A stretch of 64,000 nt of DNA from CAYGDP01 sp964348665 (GCA_964348665.1 CAYGDP010000008.1:1-64000), one strand, 5' to 3'; positions 8,639 to 17,819 are shown, counted from the first letter of the stretch. The notes: generated from the sequence alone by a model not told the origin. Translations and numbers: made by a program.

Positions 8639-9436
8639 ATGAGTGCAGAGTTTACGCCCGCGAATGAGTTGGAACGGCTGTTGATGGATGCAGCGGACAA
8701 TCCCGCGGTGCGCCCAGAGTTTTATCGCTTGCTGATGGAGTCCACGATCTTCGTCTTGACGCCGCCGGAGGAGGGCGAAGGGGTACGGACGTTCCGCAAG
8801 GGCGAATCGGTGCAGTTTGTTTCGTGGTCAAACGACGAGCGGAAAGGCATTGCGCTCTTCACGTCGCTGGAACGTGCGCGCGAGTCTCTCGACAGGACGG
8901 GAGGAAACTGGTCTTATCTGGCGTTTCCCGCGAAGGATTTGTTCGAGATGCTTGCCGAGGGCGATCTACCCGCGATTCTCAACCCCGACTGCGCCTATGG
9001 CAAAGTGTTGACGCAGGATGAAATGGCGGACATTGCGTCGGGGACGATTTTGGAATCCGCGCCGACGGAGGTGCTGGAAGAAGATCGGCAAGTGATGATC
9101 GGCGAGCCTTCCAAGTATCCACACGATTTAGTGCGCGCCCTGCAAGACCTCTTCACACGCACGCCCGCGGTGCAAGCGGGGTATCTGGCGCAGTATTTTG
9201 ATGCTGCTTCTGATGAGTCGCCGCATCTATTGATCGCGCTGAAGATGGACGAGGAAAAAATTGACCAGATCTCGCAGGACGCAGCCATGGTCACGCGCGA
9301 CGTGTTCGAGGGGAACGTGGACTTCATCAGCTTGGATGAAACGGATGACATCGGCGACTATTTTCTGACCCAAACCAAGCCATTTTACGAAATAGGCGGC
9401 GGCAGAAGCTTTCTTGGCCGTTTATTCGGAAAATGA
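8639..9436 (+). CDS. SseB-family protein
   Basis: This 265-residue soluble protein has two recognisable parts. An N-terminal SseB domain (about residues 5-130) contains the LERLLMDAADNPAVRPEFYRLL opening, FTSLERA and the YLAFPAKDLFEML segment. A C-terminal SseB_C-like domain (about 145-250) contains LVRALQDLFTRTPAVQAGYLAQ and an LLIALKMDEE strand. SseB (enhanced serine sensitivity) has no settled biochemical role. It starts 21 bp after leuB and its stop overlaps a MOSC remnant. Confidence 0.75.
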   Translation: MSAEFTPANELERLLMDAADNPAVRPEFYRLLMESTIFVLTPPEEGEGVRTFRKGESVQFVSWSNDERKGIALFTSLERARESLDRTGGNWSYLAFPAKDLFEMLAEGDLPAILNPDCAYGKVLTQDEMADIASGTILESAPTEVLEEDRQVMIGEPSKYPHDLVRALQDLFTRTPAVQAGYLAQYFDAASDESPHLLIALKMDEEKIDQISQDAAMVTRDVFEGNVDFISLDETDDIGDYFLTQTKPFYEIGGGRSFLGRLFGK

Positions 9437-9555
9437 TCCACGGCAAAGTCATAGGCATTTACATCGGCGAAAAGGCGCGCGCGTTGCCTGTCGCGGTGGC
9501 GTCGGTAGGGGCAGTGGCGGGACGTGGACTGAAGGGCAATCGATACGGCAAGTAG
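9433..9555 (+). pseudogene. Remnant of a MOSC-domain protein
   Basis: A 40-codon frame starts at ATG 9433, overlapping the stop of the SseB-like gene (ATGA). Its residues 4-38 match the beginning of a MOSC domain: GKVIGIYIGEKA followed by the GRGLKGNRY block, which corresponds to the family's G-x-G-L-x-G-D-R-Y. The stop codon TAG at 9553 cuts it where a normal MOSC domain would run about 110 residues further. No continuation is visible in the other frames before the next gene. It is best read as a truncated remnant of a gene once coupled to the SseB-like gene. Confidence 0.6.
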
Positions 9556-9601
9556 ATAGAGTCTTTTTGCTAACTTGATGGAAAGGGGCATAAATTGACT
9601 C

Positions 9602-11626
9602 TCAACGAGCTGTTCGTTCCTCGATAATATAAACCTTTCCCGCTTCGCCACGCTGGCCGTTCGGCAACGTCGCGTCGTGCAAAAGCCAGACCACTTTCGT
9701 CTTGTCGCGGTCGTTGGTCCAGGTATACCCGCTGTCGTCAGCGTGAACGAAGCGATGCGTCATTTTGTCTTTCACGCGCCTGTAATCGGCGACGACCGCC
9801 AGCGCGTCGCGGCGTGCCGCATCGAACTCTGCGCCGACCAGTTTGCCGCTGTCCAGAAATTCGCGACTCACTACCCACGTCGCCCCCGCCGCCATCCAAC
9901 GACGGAAATGTTCCTGGTGCAATCGCGGATCGTGAAACCAGCCCATCAAGGTCGCGCCGTAATAAAGATCGGGGTCGGGAATTTTTCCCCATTCCTGTTT
10001 CCAACTGTCATCAATCCCGATGCCATACGTGCCGAGCACGGAGGCGTCACCCTCGACAATGAACTGCCGCGCGCCCGCGCGAATGAAGTCGCGGTATATC
10101 TCCGCCAGTCGCGCCGCGTGCCCGGGCGATTGATATTGCTGCGCGTAACCAAGATGGGAATCCATCCACAATCCGTCGAGACCAAACTTGCGCACAACGC
10201 CCGCGATGCGGTCGCGATAGTATCCGTGGAACCCGCTGCTAAGATCGCCTTGCCAAATCCCGCTTGGATTCAATGCCTTGTCGCCGAGACGGTTTTTCAA
10301 AACCCATTCCGGATGCTGACCCCAAATCGGCGCTCCCGCATTCAAATGTCCCGACGGCGTCCACGCAATCACTTTCAACCCGCGTTTGTGACATTCCTCA
10401 ACCAACGCGCGCAGTCCCGCCTCGCCGCCGTAGCCACCACACACCGACAAATCCCACACATTCATGTTCTTCTCGCCCCCGTGCTGTTCGATGTTGTCCC
10501 AAATCACGTCAATGTAAACGCTGGTAAACCCCTGCTGTGCGCTGAGCTCTACCAAGGCCGCCGCCATCTCTCGAAACCCAATCCGCCCGAAGGGCGGCCA
10601 CGCGCACATCGCCTCCGCCGATCGCGCCGGCAACTCGAATGTCTTCCGTAATTCCGCGTGCGCCATCTCATAACCGCGCGTCCAGAGATTGATCCGGCTG
10701 TCGCGCGTCTCGGTTAAGAAAACGTAGCGATTGACTTCGCTCACCCCATCAAAGATCGTCTCGAACTCCAGCGCCTCGCCGCGCGAGACGTTCTTGAGCC
10801 GATCGCCCGGTGTCGCGTGAAAGATCAACAGGGCATCCTTTTCGCGATGCTCGAATTGAAACCCCGTCCCGCTCAGCAGCGACGGCATCAGCTTTGGATT
10901 CGTTTCCATCACCGCGTCGGCTGGCTGCCACGCGGCTGGCGCGCTCCAGCCGCGATATCCATCCCAATAGCTCAACCCGCGCGATGATCCACCCACCTCC
11001 CATGACACGGTCTCGATGATCGGCCCGCGCTCGGCCTTGAATTGCATTTTCAATCCTAGAAACGTCGTTCCCGCGTTTTCGCGTCTTTCCGGTGAAATCG
11101 TCAGCGTCGCATTCGGATTTCTAAGCGAAATGATCGAGCCGGTTCGTCCGCCATAGGTCGGAAATTTGCCGTCCGCCTGCCACGTAATCAGGAAATCCGC
11201 GCGACGAATCGGTATTACGCCTTTGCGAATTTCACCCAACCCAAACGCGCCGTCTTCACGGCGGCATAAATCAATTGCAAACTCACCAACCTGAATCGTC
11301 TCGATTATTGTGAACCGCTCGACGCGCGCGGGCAACGGTCGAGGCTGCGCAGTTTTTTTCTCGCCAACGTTTGTCACGGGCGTCTTGTCGCCTTTTGGCT
11401 GCGACTTGTCACCGACGGGCTGTTTCTTCTCCTCCTTCTTGTCGCCCTGCCTGCTGTATCGCTCCTGCAAGAACCGCAACCCCGTCGCGCGGTCGAGCGA
11501 CTTGACCTTCTCATACTCGGCGGGATTGTCGCGACGCAGCCGATCCAGCAAGTCGTCGTAGTCATCGGCCAACGCGACGCTGGCCGCCAAGAAGCACAAA
11601 ATAACGATAATGCGATATCGTTTCAC
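9602..11626 (-). CDS. Secreted TIM-barrel glycoside hydrolase-like protein
   Basis: From GTG 11626 this encodes 674 residues; the start is chosen because a signal peptide (KRYRIIVILCFLAASVALA) follows directly. A charged, low-complexity stretch (residues about 45-100) precedes a beta-rich domain (about 110-330). A TIM-barrel-like region follows, with GFTSVYIDVIWDNIE, CHKRGLKVIAWTPSGHLN and FGLDGLWMDSHLGY. The last resembles the beta4 nucleophile strand of GH13/GH31/GH36-clan enzymes, with Asp in WMDSH as a candidate nucleophile. The family cannot be assigned from inspection. It lies 2 bp after the next upstream secreted gene, so the two form an operon. Confidence 0.6.
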   Translation of the reverse strand: MKRYRIIVILCFLAASVALADDYDDLLDRLRRDNPAEYEKVKSLDRATGLRFLQERYSRQGDKKEEKKQPVGDKSQPKGDKTPVTNVGEKKTAQPRPLPARVERFTIIETIQVGEFAIDLCRREDGAFGLGEIRKGVIPIRRADFLITWQADGKFPTYGGRTGSIISLRNPNATLTISPERRENAGTTFLGLKMQFKAERGPIIETVSWEVGGSSRGLSYWDGYRGWSAPAAWQPADAVMETNPKLMPSLLSGTGFQFEHREKDALLIFHATPGDRLKNVSRGEALEFETIFDGVSEVNRYVFLTETRDSRINLWTRGYEMAHAELRKTFELPARSAEAMCAWPPFGRIGFREMAAALVELSAQQGFTSVYIDVIWDNIEQHGGEKNMNVWDLSVCGGYGGEAGLRALVEECHKRGLKVIAWTPSGHLNAGAPIWGQHPEWVLKNRLGDKALNPSGIWQGDLSSGFHGYYRDRIAGVVRKFGLDGLWMDSHLGYAQQYQSPGHAARLAEIYRDFIRAGARQFIVEGDASVLGTYGIGIDDSWKQEWGKIPDPDLYYGATLMGWFHDPRLHQEHFRRWMAAGATWVVSREFLDSGKLVGAEFDAARRDALAVVADYRRVKDKMTHRFVHADDSGYTWTNDRDKTKVVWLLHDATLPNGQRGEAGKVYIIEERTAR

Positions 11627-11628
11627 TT

Positions 11629-12672
11629 TTACCTTGTCAGCTTCCAACCCTTCTCGTCCGCTATCAGTCCGGTATTGCCTTTGTATCGGTCGTAAATCTT
11701 GTGCATCTCCTCGATGGAATCGAAGTAGCCGACGATAAACGCCGCGCTGAACGATTCGCCGGCGCGACGTGGACGACCGCCGAATTCTTCGATCATGCAA
11801 ACGTAGCCGCGCTGATGACACCATGCCTCGTACACCACCGATGGTTCAAGCGTCATCCCCGCCAGCCAGGGGCCGTCCTTGCCCGTGGCCGGGTCGCGAA
11901 GACGATAGGCGCGAATGAACCGCTCGGGCATTTTGTTGGTGTCTCGCCGATAATTGAATTTCGCATCCGGCGCAAAATCTTCAAAGAACTCGCTGGCGGG
12001 AACGGTCTGTTGCTCGCGTGTCGAGAAGTAACTCAAGTACACCTCGCTGAACGTGTCGCCACGCTTGTGTTTGATGTGTCCGGGCATGTCCAACCGCAGA
12101 AACATCGTGTCGCTGCTGTTCACCGAGTCAATCCGGTCGCACGAGACGAAGTAACGCGCGTCTTTTGGAAAAATGATCGTCTGCGTCCACGTCGAGCCGG
12201 CTTTGTGGTTCGGCGCGGCGGTGCGGTACTGAAAGCTTTGTTTCACCGCCACAAAATCGCGCCCGCGCAGCACGGTCGGCGCGAGTTGTTTGGCTTGCGT
12301 GCAGATTTGAGGGCCTTCGATGCTGCGTTTCGCCCGTTTGCCGTGGTAGCTGTTGTTGAATTGATAGACCAGTTCACGGTCGAGTTTGTCGCGATAACTC
12401 TCGTCGCTGCCTTCTTCCATGATCCAATCCACGATATCCAGGCCGAATCCCGCATCCCGAAATCCCGTGCGTTTGTCGAGAAATGATCCGCCTGCCACGC
12501 CCGTTACGTAATCGCGCTTGCGAATCTCCGCCGCGAGCTGTGGTGTCTCGATCCGAATCCGCTGCTCGTTTTCGCTTACGGTAAAATCGTCGGCGATCAC
12601 GAAAAGGATGGGGATGAACAAAGCGGTAAGGATGCAAAATCCATTTGCAAGTGAGTTCCACCTGGATTGCAT
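11629..12672 (-). CDS. Secreted protein of unknown function, operon partner of the glycosidase-like gene
   Basis: From ATG 12672 this encodes 347 residues with a signal peptide (FCILTALFIPILFVIADD). A longer frame upstream adds 14 residues without support. No family is recognised. The protein is probably beta-rich, opening with FTVSENEQRIRIETPQLAAEIRKRDYVTG, a pattern seen at the start of beta-sandwich domains of polysaccharide lyases and glycosidases. Conserved-looking segments are GFGLDIVDWIMEEGSDESYRD and EAWCHQRGYVCMIEEFGGRP. Its stop and the start of the downstream glycosidase-like gene are 2 bp apart, which suggests joint action on an external glycan. Confidence 0.6.
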   Translation of the reverse strand: MQSRWNSLANGFCILTALFIPILFVIADDFTVSENEQRIRIETPQLAAEIRKRDYVTGVAGGSFLDKRTGFRDAGFGLDIVDWIMEEGSDESYRDKLDRELVYQFNNSYHGKRAKRSIEGPQICTQAKQLAPTVLRGRDFVAVKQSFQYRTAAPNHKAGSTWTQTIIFPKDARYFVSCDRIDSVNSSDTMFLRLDMPGHIKHKRGDTFSEVYLSYFSTREQQTVPASEFFEDFAPDAKFNYRRDTNKMPERFIRAYRLRDPATGKDGPWLAGMTLEPSVVYEAWCHQRGYVCMIEEFGGRPRRAGESFSAAFIVGYFDSIEEMHKIYDRYKGNTGLIADEKGWKLTR

Positions 12673-12715
12673 ATTCGGTAGTGTACTCCCGCTGGTGATG
12701 CAAGACAACAACACA

Positions 12716-13222
12716 TCATTGTTCGTTGCCGGGAAGTGATGGGGTGGGATTGGTGGCGCCTTTGTCGGTTTTCGGTGGTTGCACCCTTCGAATCATCTTT
12801 ACATGGGGACCGGCGGTTTCGACGTCGAACACTTCGGAAACCGTGTGCCACCCCAGTTTTTCATAAAAGACTGCGGCGGAAATGCGCGCGTTGCACCAAA
12901 ACAAATCCTCACGCGATTCACAGCACAAGACAGTTTCCGCTTGCTGCAACAATTGCCGGCCGATCCCGTTCCGCTGCCGATCTGTCGCGACTGCCATTCC
13001 CCGTAATTGCCACGCAGCACATCCTTCCCACTCGGATCGGAGATACGTCAGACAACCCACCACACGGCCATTCTCAACCGCAACAAAATGGCGCGTAGCG
13101 GGGCGATCATCACCCGGAAACCGCGCAGTCTCGGCCGGAAGACCGGCACGCAGGACGGTATGACGCAATTCGAGAATCTCCTCCGCGTTCGCCTCTCGAA
13201 TTGTGATGTCGATTATACCCAT
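12716..13222 (-). CDS. GNAT-family acetyltransferase
   Basis: From ATG 13222 this encodes 168 residues with a complete GNAT fold. The strand HFVAVENGRVVGCLTYL is followed by the acetyl-CoA motif MAVATDRQRNGIGRQLL (Q/R-x-x-G-x-G) and the FWCNARISAAVFYEKLGWH block, in which N-A-R..A..FY..LGW is typical of GNAT motif B. A 16-residue longer start is possible but reads into the neighbouring gene's end. It is 48 bp downstream of the haem/HEAT gene, same strand. Substrate unknown. Confidence 0.85.
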   Translation of the reverse strand: MGIIDITIREANAEEILELRHTVLRAGLPAETARFPGDDRPATRHFVAVENGRVVGCLTYLRSEWEGCAAWQLRGMAVATDRQRNGIGRQLLQQAETVLCCESREDLFWCNARISAAVFYEKLGWHTVSEVFDVETAGPHVKMIRRVQPPKTDKGATNPTPSLPGNEQ

Positions 13223-13269
13223 GCCGGGATCCGCAGCAACAAGCCTACCTGGATGCAAACACCCTGTCA

Positions 13270-16200
13270 TTATTTTAAAGATTCCAAGAAGGTGATCAAA
13301 TCGGAAAAGTCTTGAGTCGAAAACCCCGCATGGATTCCATCGGGCATGAGCGACAGCTCGCTGGTGCGGCGCGACTGGATTTGCGTGCGCTGGATGCGAT
13401 GCCTCTCGCCAGCGGCATCAGCCAGCGTGAGCGCCTCGGCCGTGTCTTCCACAATCATTCCCGCGATGTCCTCACCATCGCTCGTTTGGACAATGACCTG
13501 CCGGTAATCTTCGCGGACAAATTTACTCGGGAAGAGCACGCTCTCGGCCAATTGATCCCGCGTATATTGCTGGCCTATCTTGGATAGATCAGGCCCGATC
13601 TTCCCGCCTTCGGTTTCAACAAGGTGACATTTCGAGCAGGCGACACCTTTGGCGTCAAAGAAAATCTTTCTCCCGCGCGCCGCGTCCCCCGGGTTCTTTC
13701 GTGCGAAGGCGAGATAATCCGTCGCATCCAATTTCGGCGCGTCCGACTCGAACACCGCGTCCTCCGGATAAATCCCTTGCAGTTCGCGCAACAATTTTGG
13801 GGGAAACGATGCAGCGCGCTTCTGCAACGTCGGCTGCGCTTCGCTCCGGATCTTCTTTAGAGCGACGCGGCTGCGGTCGCGAAATTCCTTGTTCGCGCTT
13901 TCCAAGCCGAACAAATAAGCGTCCAACGCCCGCACGTCGGGAATTTTTACCAGCGCCTCGGCGGCAGCTCGCTTGGCGTTCTCGTTCTCAAACGCTTCCA
14001 CCAACGCCGGAACGGCTTGCGCGTCGCGACAGTTCCCAAGCGCAACAATGGCCGCCGTACGCACTTCGAGGTTTGCGTGTTTTATCTGATGCAGTAACAG
14101 CGGCACCGACTCCCGTGCCTTGAGCGACCCAAGCGCGCCAATCGCCGCCGTCAATGCCGCCGTATCGTTCGGATTCGTCTTAAGAAAATCCATCAGAACG
14201 CCGACGGTCCGCAAATCGAGTGCGACTCCAATCGTTTCAAGGAGCACATCGCCGTCCGCACTGGAAACCATCTCTCCAAGAGCCGTCCCGGCGAGTTTTT
14301 CGTCGGCGGACGCAAGTGCGCGCAGCAACACTTTCTTCGCGCTGCGATCGGTTTCGACGCGCAAACTCGCGGCCAGTTTCGCGCCGATCTGGCCGTCCTT
14401 CGCCCCGCGCAGTGATTCCGCCGCCGCTTGTCGAACAACAGGCTGTTCGTCATCAAGCGCGGTCAGCAAAGTTTCGGTGACGCTTGCCGTTCCCGTCCAT
14501 GCTTCGGTCTTTGGCGGGCGAGGTGAGAGCGCGGGATGATAGGGAGATTTCCACCACTTGCCGTTCCAGGGAAGATCCTGCAATCGTAAATCGCCTAGGA
14601 ATCGAAGCGCCGTCGCGCGCTCCGCTGCGTCGGATTGACCACGCACAAAATCCGAAAGAGCCGCCACGATGGTTTGATGATGGGTTTCGCGCACCGCAAA
14701 CAGAGTGCCTTCGCGCACGGGGGCATTTTCGCTCCGCAATCCGCGAACAATGGCGTTCCATCGCGTAGGCTCGGCGCGACCGATTCGATGGAGCGCGGTG
14801 AAAACGGCGTGGCGCGCGAATAAATCTTTTTCGTCAAGCGCCGCCAGCAACGGGTTGATGGCGGATGGATCCCCGACCCGTCCGAGCGCCGTTGCGGCTT
14901 GAAACCTAATCAGAGCATCGGGATCGCGAAGCGCTCGGATGAGCAACGGCGCGGTGTCACGAACTCGCCGCGTGCCGAGTTGACGAATGGCTTGCAACCG
15001 CACGCTGGATTCGCCGTCTTTGGCAAGCGCGAGGATTTGCCTACGCGCAGATGTTCCGCCGTCAATTGCATCGAGCGCCCAGATGGCATGCCACTGGGAG
15101 TGTGGCGGCGATTTTTTGTCTCCGAGCAATGCAACGATCGGTTTCACCGCCTCACGCCCTCGTTCCGCGAGCCGCCGCTGCGCCGTGAGACGGACGCTTT
15201 GGGCAGGATGGGCGAGCGCCCCGGTGAGTTCAGCGGTTGTCGCCTCGAACGATTGCCCCATGGCGGCACGGGGGAACCAAGCAGGTTTTGGCGCGGCCAG
15301 ATTTTTTCCGGTGTACGTGACCTTGTAGATTTTGCCGACGGTGACTTTGGCGCGGTCGTATTGAACCCAGTCGGTCACGTAGAAACTTAAGCCGTCGGGC
15401 GCAACCGCGATTCCCATCGGTCGAAATTCGAATCCGTTGGCGGAGAGGAGTTTTTCATGAGCGACCTCGCGATACGTCGCCCCCTCGCGGGCAATTTGCA
15501 CGCGCAGGACTTCCTGCCGACCGAAGTCGCAGAGAAACAAATTTCCGCGATAATCGGGCGGGAGCGCGTCTTCGTTGTAGGCAATGGCGGCGGTGGCGGC
15601 GCCCTGGCCGTAATCGGCGAATTTCCAAAGTGTGTACGACCGACGGGGCTGAAAATCCCACGGGTACCCGTAGAACCCGCCGTCTGCCATGTGCGTGAGT
15701 CGTGAAAGCCAATCATGCTCGTCGGTATTGTCGTACGTGAAAACGTCGTCCTCGGCATTGATTGCCACGTCGAGGATGTTCCGCGTGCCGGTCGAGAAAA
15801 TCTCCAACTCCGTTGCATTCGGTCGCAGCCGCAACACGCCGCCGCCACGCAAGGCAACTGATTTGCCGTCGCGACCGAACGCGCCGTAGATCCCTTTATC
15901 GCCAACAGCCATATAGAGATGACCATCCATCGCCAAGCGCATATTCGCTGGCACATGATCGTTCCAATCCAGCGCCCACGGTTCGGGATTGGTTTGCTCG
16001 ATTAAATCCACGCGATTTTTCCCGACACCGCTGCCGTCATCATCCCAAACGCTGAACTTGGGGGAATGATGCACGTAAACTTTACCATCGAGGTACAACA
16101 GACCAAACGGCGCGAAGAGTTGATCGGCAAATACCGTTTCACGCCCATCGGGATGCAAGCAGACGACGCGTCCACGCTGATCGCGCGCGGGCGGTTTCAT

Positions 16201-16401
16201 ATCCATCGGGTCTTCGCCGATGAACAGGCGTCCATCAGGCGCGCAAACGACGAACGTCGGATGCTGAATCATCGGCGCGCTCGCGACCAGTTCCACGCGC
16301 CAGCCATTCGCGACTTTGGGAAGCTGTGCGCAAGTGATTGTCGCAAACAGGCAAACCGTCGCGACCAGCACGAACCGCCTCCTTGCAACGATGATCTGCA
16401 T
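13270..16401 (-). CDS. Secreted beta-propeller / HEAT-repeat / cytochrome c protein (PVC type)
   Basis: From ATG 16401 this encodes 1043 residues: a signal peptide (RRRFVLVATVCLFATITCA), then an N-terminal sugar/sorbosone-dehydrogenase-like beta-propeller (about 25-360; PDGRLFIGED, GDKGIYGAFG, STGTRNILDVA, DWVQYDRAKVTVGKIYKV). A long HEAT-repeat region (about 370-880) follows, then a C-terminal c-type haem domain with CSKCH at about residue 922 and a candidate axial Met in SLMPDG near 1018. This order is the PVC membrane-bound dehydrogenase/haem-binding family found in many copies in Planctomycetes and Verrucomicrobia. It is presumably a periplasmic oxidoreductase for a sugar or similar. Substrate and electron partner are unknown. 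Confidence 0.85.
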   Translation of the reverse strand: MQIIVARRRFVLVATVCLFATITCAQLPKVANGWRVELVASAPMIQHPTFVVCAPDGRLFIGEDPMDMKPPARDQRGRVVCLHPDGRETVFADQLFAPFGLLYLDGKVYVHHSPKFSVWDDDGSGVGKNRVDLIEQTNPEPWALDWNDHVPANMRLAMDGHLYMAVGDKGIYGAFGRDGKSVALRGGGVLRLRPNATELEIFSTGTRNILDVAINAEDDVFTYDNTDEHDWLSRLTHMADGGFYGYPWDFQPRRSYTLWKFADYGQGAATAAIAYNEDALPPDYRGNLFLCDFGRQEVLRVQIAREGATYREVAHEKLLSANGFEFRPMGIAVAPDGLSFYVTDWVQYDRAKVTVGKIYKVTYTGKNLAAPKPAWFPRAAMGQSFEATTAELTGALAHPAQSVRLTAQRRLAERGREAVKPIVALLGDKKSPPHSQWHAIWALDAIDGGTSARRQILALAKDGESSVRLQAIRQLGTRRVRDTAPLLIRALRDPDALIRFQAATALGRVGDPSAINPLLAALDEKDLFARHAVFTALHRIGRAEPTRWNAIVRGLRSENAPVREGTLFAVRETHHQTIVAALSDFVRGQSDAAERATALRFLGDLRLQDLPWNGKWWKSPYHPALSPRPPKTEAWTGTASVTETLLTALDDEQPVVRQAAAESLRGAKDGQIGAKLAASLRVETDRSAKKVLLRALASADEKLAGTALGEMVSSADGDVLLETIGVALDLRTVGVLMDFLKTNPNDTAALTAAIGALGSLKARESVPLLLHQIKHANLEVRTAAIVALGNCRDAQAVPALVEAFENENAKRAAAEALVKIPDVRALDAYLFGLESANKEFRDRSRVALKKIRSEAQPTLQKRAASFPPKLLRELQGIYPEDAVFESDAPKLDATDYLAFARKNPGDAARGRKIFFDAKGVACSKCHLVETEGGKIGPDLSKIGQQYTRDQLAESVLFPSKFVREDYRQVIVQTSDGEDIAGMIVEDTAEALTLADAAGERHRIQRTQIQSRRTSELSLMPDGIHAGFSTQDFSDLITFLESLK

Positions 16402-16841
16402 TTCGAAATTATAACCCACGAATGGACGCGGAAAAACACGAATTTACTTATCGGCGCGAAGATTTGGAAATCCACCTCCAGACTTTATCGTTGTCCCAAT
16501 CAACTCCAAAGGAGTCCACATTCAAAACCAACCGTATGAGCCAATGGGACTTCGGGGCCTGCCTGCGCCTGTCCACCCCACCGTTAATTGCCATTTAAGC
16601 AACAGTTCCACGTTTCCCGTTTTGGTTCGGAGAATGTTCGTCGGGAGAAGTAAAGTCACGGAAGTGGAAAACCTGCGGAAGGTGATAATCTGCCGGCCGG
16701 CCGGGGCGACAAAACACCGGTGAGAAGCCAGCGACGCTCGCGGATGGACAACGCATCAATTTCTTGGTATCCGAACACACTTGAGTCATCGCGCATCGCA
16801 AATACGGCCGATGATGCTTCGCCAGCAATGAAAAGGAGATC
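16402..16841. other. 440-bp intergenic region with terC leader
   Basis: This is the divergent region between the haem/HEAT gene and terC. Near its left end (16415-16447) it contains a dispersed repeat beginning CCCACGAATGGACGCGG, related to 55136-55170. The right part (16639-16736) can fold: CGTCG (16639-16643) pairs with CGACG (16732-16736) around a GC-rich core. GGGAGAAGTAA lies at the 5' side and CACCGGTGAGAAGCC at the 3' side. A structured leader is possible but not proven. No open frame of note. Confidence 0.4.
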
Positions 16842-17597
16842 ATGATGGAATTCTTGACCGACCCGCAAGTGTGGATTGCGCTCTTGACGCTGACCGCGCT
16901 CGAAATTGTTCTGGGCGTGGATAACATCATCTTCATCGCGATCCTCGCTGCCAAACTCCCCGCGGACCAGCAAAAACGCGCCCGCCTCATCGGTTTGTCG
17001 CTGGCGATGTTCATCCGCATCGGTTTGCTATTTTCCCTCAAATGGATCATGGGGCTGACCGAACCGCTCTTTACCATTTTGCGCCAGGAAATTTCGGGGC
17101 GCGATATCATCCTGATCGCCGGCGGATTGTTTCTGCTCGCCAAAAGCACGCATGAAATCCATGACAAACTGGAGGGAGAGGAAGGTCACGTCTCCACCCG
17201 CACCGCGTCGACGTTCGTCAGCATCATCATCCAGATTTTGCTGCTGGACATCGTTTTCTCGCTCGATTCCGTGATCACCGCCGTCGGCATGGCCGACCGG
17301 ATCGGCGTCATGATCGCAGCGGTGATGATCGCCGTCGGCGTCATGCTGCTCTTGTCCGACGCCATCAATGATTTTGTCCATCGTCATCCCACCGTAAAAA
17401 TGCTCGCGCTAAGTTTTCTGCTGCTCATCGGCGTCGCGCTGATCGCCGACGGCCTCAATCAACACATCCCCAAAGGCTACATCTATTTTGCAATGGCCTT
17501 TTCCGTATTCGTGGAACTCCTCAACATTCGAGTCCGCCGCAGCCGGTCCGCCCCGATCAAGCTCCGCGAGCCGATTGTTGAAAAAACATCCGACTAA
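16842..17597 (+). CDS. TerC-family integral membrane protein
   Basis: This 251-residue protein has seven or more membrane segments and both TerC signatures: EIVLGVDNIIFIAILAAKLP near the N-terminus and LLDIVFSLDSVITAVGMAD in the middle. The two intramembrane aspartates (V-D-N and L-D-S) are thought to bind metal (family knowledge). TerC proteins are linked to manganese efflux and metalation of exported enzymes, and earlier to tellurite resistance. The start has a strong AAAAGGAG ribosome site; ATG 16842 and 16845 are both possible. A structured leader upstream may regulate it. Confidence 0.88.
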   Translation: MMEFLTDPQVWIALLTLTALEIVLGVDNIIFIAILAAKLPADQQKRARLIGLSLAMFIRIGLLFSLKWIMGLTEPLFTILRQEISGRDIILIAGGLFLLAKSTHEIHDKLEGEEGHVSTRTASTFVSIIIQILLLDIVFSLDSVITAVGMADRIGVMIAAVMIAVGVMLLLSDAINDFVHRHPTVKMLALSFLLLIGVALIADGLNQHIPKGYIYFAMAFSVFVELLNIRVRRSRSAPIKLREPIVEKTSD

Positions 17598-17660
17598 ACG
17601 CATGGAAACAATCGGGGACTTGAACGAGATTATGCCCCGTGCAATCCCGAATGATTCGCC

Positions 17661-17819
17661 TCAATCCGGACGTAAGCATTATTCGGTAAAAGCGATTTGA
17701 TTCAGGATTGTAGCGACGCTCTATGAGCGTCGAATAATATCCCTCGAACCCTCGGCGGTCATAGACCGCCGCTACAACATTATCGATGGCTTGGTGAAGT
17801 CATTTTGCTCGAAGTTTTT
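17661..17819. repeat. Dispersed repeat, copy A (contains TGTAG...CTACA double hairpin)
   Basis: About 160 bp closely matches 48141-48297 in the same orientation. The core 17709-17776 starts TGTAGCG and ends CGCTACA. It contains two inner hairpins: CGACGCTC/GAGCGTCG (17714-17731) and GGCGGTC/GACCGCC (17754-17770). The flanks on both sides (GGACGTAAGC before, ATTATCGATGG and TTGGTGAAGTCAT after) are also shared, so the mobile or duplicated unit is larger than the hairpins. It ends about 30 bp from the 3' end of the lyase gene. Confidence 0.85.

Noticed and set aside
9677..10651. 324-codon plus-strand open frame
   Set aside because: Antisense to the glycosidase-like gene; low-complexity Arg/His/Pro-rich translation typical of shadow frames.
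16681..16740. Cobalamin riboswitch (GGTGATAATC and GAAGCCAG look like parts of its boxes)
   Set aside because: Order and spacing of the conserved boxes do not fit, the GCCACTG core is missing and terC is not a usual target.
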